From DAOUEX01 sp034430235 (lineage in GTDB: Bacteria; Chloroflexota; Anaerolineae; UBA2200): a stretch of 64,000 nt of DNA. Each line of letters starts with the position of its first letter. Position 1 is the first letter of the stretch. Shown piece after piece: positions 60,666 to 64,000 of the stretch. Under the pieces are notes generated by a model, which was not told where the DNA came from, did not search any database, and saw only the letters and a program-made list of their open reading frames with translations. The translations under genes were made by a program, and so were the position numbers. The DNA is taken from contig CAYZGO010000013.1 in NCBI GenBank assembly GCA_964478075.1, positions 1-64,000 of the forward strand. Reading direction: 5' to 3'.

Positions 60666-62354
60666 CTAGCGTTCCGCCCCAGTCACAGTGAAGGCTTCGC
60701 GCACCTCCGGGCTGACATCCTCAGGCAAGACCACGATGAGATGGTTGCAAGCCCGCGAGCAACCAACGTAGACCAGAGGAACCAGGTCCGTCCGCCACTT
60801 GTCCATCTCCGCCAAGACAATCACAGCACTCTCCAGCCCCTTGAAAGAGTAGATGCTACTGCAGAAAACCTTCCCCTGTGACGGCGGCCAAGAGGCGCTC
60901 AATTGCAGAGATCCAGGAACCGCCTTGCTCCAGAGCTGGCTTTTCTTAGGCGACAGCGGACTGAGCACGGCAATCTCCTCAGGGGGGATATTGTCTTCCA
61001 CGGTCAGTCGCTGCAGAATAGCCATCAAAGTGGGCCGCAGTTGTTGTGGATCGTCGTAGAATACCACTTCCACCGGACGACCAAGGGCACCGAGAGCAGC
61101 CGGGCGGACCTCGCCATCGTAGAATCGCGTGACCAATTGATGGATGTTTTGAGTGTTGCGGCAGTTTATGGTCAGAGGGTAAGGCGGTTGCCTAACAGGA
61201 AACGCACCCTGTGAGACATAGAGGCGCTGGTTGTCGTCGAAGAAGATGTAGAGGATACTGTGGTCAGCATCACGGAGCAAGGCCAGCAGCGGGACCCACC
61301 AATGTTCTTGGAAATCCTGTCCTTCGTCGACGATGATTGCATCGTAGCGGGTGTCCAGGGCACCCGTTGCCTTCAGCAGCGCCTCAGGCAATTGGTGCTG
61401 GAAGAAATCGTCGTCAGATTGCGGCTTCTCAGGTAACACAGCAGCCTGCTTAGCGAGCTTGTGGCACAGTTCGTGGAAGTGAACGATGTCAAGATTGGGG
61501 CATGGATGCAACCGCGCACGCAAGTCGGCGGCCAGGTTCTTGTTGAAGCAAGTGAGCAGGACACCGAAGCCCTGATGGGCAAGACGAGTGGCCTTTTCCG
61601 CAGCCAGCATTGTCTTGCCCGACCCAGCGCAGCCGCAAATGGCCGCCCGGCGCTGTCGGTTGAGTGCGTCAAGAATGACGTACTGTTGCTCGGTGAGACG
61701 GACGAATTCTTGTTGCTCTCGTGCCAACTGGCGCCACAGGGCCGGCCGCAGCTCCCAGACCTTACCCAGAAGCTCTATCAGGGCCGGCACCGCCTTTTCG
61801 CCAGGAGCGATGTCAACCTCGCTTTCCTGGCCGCGCCAATAGGCCAGGACTCCACTCACCCAGCCCGACAGATCGTCCAAATCAGTGGCATCAAGGACAA
61901 TCTCACGCGGCTTGTCCAGGCCCAATAATTCCTGGCCGAGAACCACGTCGGGGAAGGCAACAGCATGGCCGATGTTGATACGGCGGCGCGGCACGCCCAG
62001 CATGACACCCAGTTGCTCCCCCAGGATGTATTTGCTGTCCTTCGCCTGGCCAAAGGGGGACATGATCGTGTAAATGTGGCCACTGGGATCAGTGCTCGTC
62101 CACTTGCCCGTGCCAGGGTCATAGTGAATGGTGCCACCCTTGGCTTCCAAGACCAGGATGCCCCGCTGGGGGTGAGCAATGACAAAGTCAGCCTCGCCGT
62201 CACGGGGCCGTCCCTTCTTGCCTGGCGACTGCCACGCCACGCTGTGAAAGACGGTGTAGTCATTGTCCAGCCCATCGCGGAAAGCGTCATAGAGTGTCCG
62301 CTCAGCGTCGCTCTTGGTGTCCGGACTGATCTCGCTAGGATACATGCACGCCAT
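60666..62354 (-). CDS. NERD nuclease-superfamily 1 helicase
   Basis: 562-aa protein. N-terminal NERD domain about 12-130 with the nuclease core DGEADFVI (Asp56) and LEAKGG (Glu70, Lys72). Then a UvrD-like helicase: Walker A GCAGSGKT (241-248), Walker B IIVDEGQD (341-347), FFDDNQRLY, and closing IYSFKGLESAVIVLAEM and YVGCSRACNHLIVVL. The full helicase core is kept. A lone NERD-helicase is a candidate defence or repair enzyme. The start at 62354 lacks a strong ribosome site; M4 is possible. Confidence 0.75.
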   Translation of the reverse strand: MACMYPSEISPDTKSDAERTLYDAFRDGLDNDYTVFHSVAWQSPGKKGRPRDGEADFVIAHPQRGILVLEAKGGTIHYDPGTGKWTSTDPSGHIYTIMSPFGQAKDSKYILGEQLGVMLGVPRRRINIGHAVAFPDVVLGQELLGLDKPREIVLDATDLDDLSGWVSGVLAYWRGQESEVDIAPGEKAVPALIELLGKVWELRPALWRQLAREQQEFVRLTEQQYVILDALNRQRRAAICGCAGSGKTMLAAEKATRLAHQGFGVLLTCFNKNLAADLRARLHPCPNLDIVHFHELCHKLAKQAAVLPEKPQSDDDFFQHQLPEALLKATGALDTRYDAIIVDEGQDFQEHWWVPLLALLRDADHSILYIFFDDNQRLYVSQGAFPVRQPPYPLTINCRNTQNIHQLVTRFYDGEVRPAALGALGRPVEVVFYDDPQQLRPTLMAILQRLTVEDNIPPEEIAVLSPLSPKKSQLWSKAVPGSLQLSASWPPSQGKVFCSSIYSFKGLESAVIVLAEMDKWRTDLVPLVYVGCSRACNHLIVVLPEDVSPEVREAFTVTGAER

Positions 62355-62517
62355 GATTTATGTCATCCTCCTTTGCTACATTCTTCTGTCAGTTGGTCCA
62401 ACCGGGCTTTCTCGGGCCAGGATGCGCCGCCGCTAGCCGCGGCAGGTCAGGGCGCGCAGGCCACAAGACAGCACTCCACCACACCACAGCATGCTCTGCA
62501 TGGCTGGCCATTTGCCA

Positions 62518-62865
62518 CTACTTCCTGTTAAGCCAGAAATCAAACGACCTTCCAGGACAGAATATGTCTACCCCAACAGATGGTACATCAAGAAGGTTCT
62601 TCACTTGATGCAGTTCGTTCGCAGCGAAAAAGGCTGCGTCGCCCTCCTCCAGGACCTCCTCGCACCCATTTGAGGTTATGACCATCATCTGTCCCCTGAT
62701 GACCACGCACACCTGTTCTTGAGGGTGATCATGCATCGGCGATGAGTGGTGAGGGGGTTTAACAAAGTACTCTACTGAAATGCTTTTCTCTTCACAGAGG
62801 CTTACTCTTTTCCAGTCCTTTTCCGGCTCGTAGCTCTCTGCCTCTCTAAAATGGATGACTCTCAT
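62518..62865 (-). CDS. Small cupin protein
   Basis: 115-aa cupin 2 barrel. HSSPMHDHPQEQVCVVIRG (two His and a Glu) and the second motif DAAFFAANELHQVKN hold the expected metal ligands. Start 62865 after GGGAGCT. Function unknown. Confidence 0.8.
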   Translation of the reverse strand: MRVIHFREAESYEPEKDWKRVSLCEEKSISVEYFVKPPHHSSPMHDHPQEQVCVVIRGQMMVITSNGCEEVLEEGDAAFFAANELHQVKNLLDVPSVGVDIFCPGRSFDFWLNRK

Positions 62866-63044
62866 CGTTTTAGCTCCCTTCGCCCGTCCTTCCAAGATGC
62901 GGATTCGTTCCGAGGAATTCTTGCGGCTCGGTCTCATTCTCACTGCTCAGAGCCTGTCTTCTCCACATCTCAGACTGTGCACCGCACCATCCTTCGCAGC
63001 AAGTATAGCGCCTTGTGCTTGCGCAGTCAATACGGAGAAGACAC

Positions 63045-63305
63045 GACGGGGACAAGCCCCTATACTACGAATGCGCTTTCAGCGGAATAGTACGCAGATC
63101 ACGCAACATGCGATGCAGCGCGCGACAAACCATAGGGTCTTGTTCGCCTTCTTTCCCTGTTTTGGCCGCCAAGACGAGGCGGGTAGTTCGTGTACCAGGA
63201 ACGGGGACAAGCCCCTATACTACGAATGCACTTGCAGGAATGGTACACAAATCATGCAAAATGGGATGGACCGCGCGACAGACCATGAACTACTGTTCGG
63301 CTTCG
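63045..63305. repeat. Two direct repeat units of about 105 bp
   Basis: 63045-63150 and 63201-63305 both begin ACGGGGACAAGCCCCTATAC and continue TACGAATGC, then share GTACnCAnATCAnGCAA and GACC-GCGCGACA-type stretches. The first 30 bases also match 5847-5876 reversed. They fill most of the 62866-63425 gap upstream of gyrA. Confidence 0.7.
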
Positions 63306-63354
63306 TGTGCTAATTCCCTCCACGCAGAATATGGCTGAACCTCACACAGCCGTC

Positions 63355-63383
63355 TTGAACAATTACGCCATTTGGGATATAAT
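63355..63383 (+). promoter_or_regulatory. gyrA promoter
   Basis: -35 TTGAAC (63355-63360), 17-bp spacer, -10 TATAAT (63378-63383), 43 bp before the gyrA start. Confidence 0.85.
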
Positions 63384-63425
63384 TAGCTGCGATTATCGGA
63401 CACGAAAAGAAAGGATTCGCACGAC

Positions 63426-64000
63426 ATGGAAATCGGCACAGTCAGGCAAGTTGACATCGAACAGGAAATGAAGACGGCTTATCTGGACTACGCCATGAGT
63501 GTGATCACCGCGCGCGCCCTTCCCGACGTTCGGGACGGGCTGAAGCCTGTCCAGCGCCGCATCCTCTACGCTATGAATGACATGGGCCTACAGCATGACA
63601 AGCCCTACAAGAAAAGCGCTCGCATTGTTGGTGAGGTGCTCGGCAAATATCACCCTCACGGCGACGCTGCTGTCTATGATGCCATGGTGCGTACGGCCCA
63701 GGATTTTACCATGCGCTATATGCTGGTTGATGGCCAGGGCAACTTTGGCTCCATAGACGGTGATAATCCGGCTGCGATGCGCTACACGGAAGCGCGCTTG
63801 GCGACCATTGCCGACGAATTGCTCGCCGACATTAACAAGGACACCGTAGACTTTATGGACAACTTTGACGGTACGCTGCAGGAACCTCGAGTACTCCCTG
63901 CGCGTCTGCCGAACCTGCTATTGAACGGCGCTTCGGGCATTGCCGTGGGCATGGCTACAAATGTGCCGCCTCACAATCTGGGGGAAATCTGCGAGGCGAC
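63426..64000 (+). CDS. gyrA: DNA gyrase subunit A, N-terminal part (runs off the window)
   Basis: 191 residues of GyrA are visible. DYAMSVITARALPDVRDGLKPVQRRILYAM, KKSARIVGEVLGKYHPHGDAAVYDAMVRTAQDF, and the catalytic Tyr in AAMRYTEARL. LLNGASGIAVGMATNVPPHNL follows. The quinolone region reads HPHGDAAVYDAMV. AAAGAAAGGA lies just before the ATG. The gene continues past 64000. Confidence 0.97.
   Translation, partial: MEIGTVRQVDIEQEMKTAYLDYAMSVITARALPDVRDGLKPVQRRILYAMNDMGLQHDKPYKKSARIVGEVLGKYHPHGDAAVYDAMVRTAQDFTMRYMLVDGQGNFGSIDGDNPAAMRYTEARLATIADELLADINKDTVDFMDNFDGTLQEPRVLPARLPNLLLNGASGIAVGMATNVPPHNLGEICEA

Noticed and set aside
1..64000. tRNA, rRNA or integrase genes marking an island
   Set aside because: None was recognised on either strand by eye; a tRNAscan search would settle it.

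Overview
The window looks like a piece of a Chloroflexota chromosome, most likely an Anaerolineae-type bacterium. This is inferred from high GC, many exported proteins ending in a YLP[IL]V-like tail, dockerin and SdrD-B-like surface domains, ABC exporters, a RdhA-like protein, and intergenic DNA packed with short palindromic repeats. No rRNA, tRNA or CRISPR array was seen.

Layout. 1-6.5 kb: lipoproteins, an EVE-domain protein, a polytopic membrane protein and secreted proteins, separated by repeats. 6.5-17.3 kb: a complete Tad/Flp pilus locus: HTH protein, two tandem Flp pilins, two TadE-like proteins, a TadG-like protein with SGSG repeats, CpaB, a TadZ with an intact receiver domain, prepilin peptidase, TadB, TadC, a TPR protein, CpaF ATPase and a DUF192 protein, many with overlapping stops and starts. 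17.5-19.8 kb: MarR regulator with an ABC exporter. 20-22.9 kb: a 849-aa repeat surface protein and a small exported partner. 23.4-27 kb: cobalamin riboswitch with terminator, then btuF, btuC and btuD. 27.2-28.4 kb: Fur regulator and a Cys-containing membrane transporter behind a clear promoter and Fur-type operator. 28.7-32.4 kb: a three-gene ABC-2 exporter.

33-43.4 kb is an iron and Fe-S region on the minus strand: feoB overlapped by a membrane-anchored DtxR-FeoA-FeoA fusion, a two-gene SufC/SufBD set, a methyltransferase, a second feoB broken in at least three places, an alpha/beta hydrolase and two small FeoA proteins. The last group sits behind a promoter framed by two perfect TTAGG-N4-CCTAA dyads typical of DtxR/IdeR control. 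43.8-47.6 kb: a beta-hydroxyacid dehydrogenase and a surface protein gene bracketed by long direct repeats. 47.6-58 kb: mutS, then gpsA-addB-addA. 58-64 kb: HepT/MntA toxin-antitoxin pair, a RdhA-like Fe-S corrinoid enzyme without a Tat signal, a lone NERD-helicase, a cupin, and the start of gyrA.

Themes: metal and cofactor supply (B12, iron, Fe-S) is concentrated here and its control sites can be read in the sequence. The intergenic DNA carries several families of short inverted-repeat elements, including one 156-bp element split by a 91-bp insertion. Gene functions are assigned from motifs read by eye; no database search was run.
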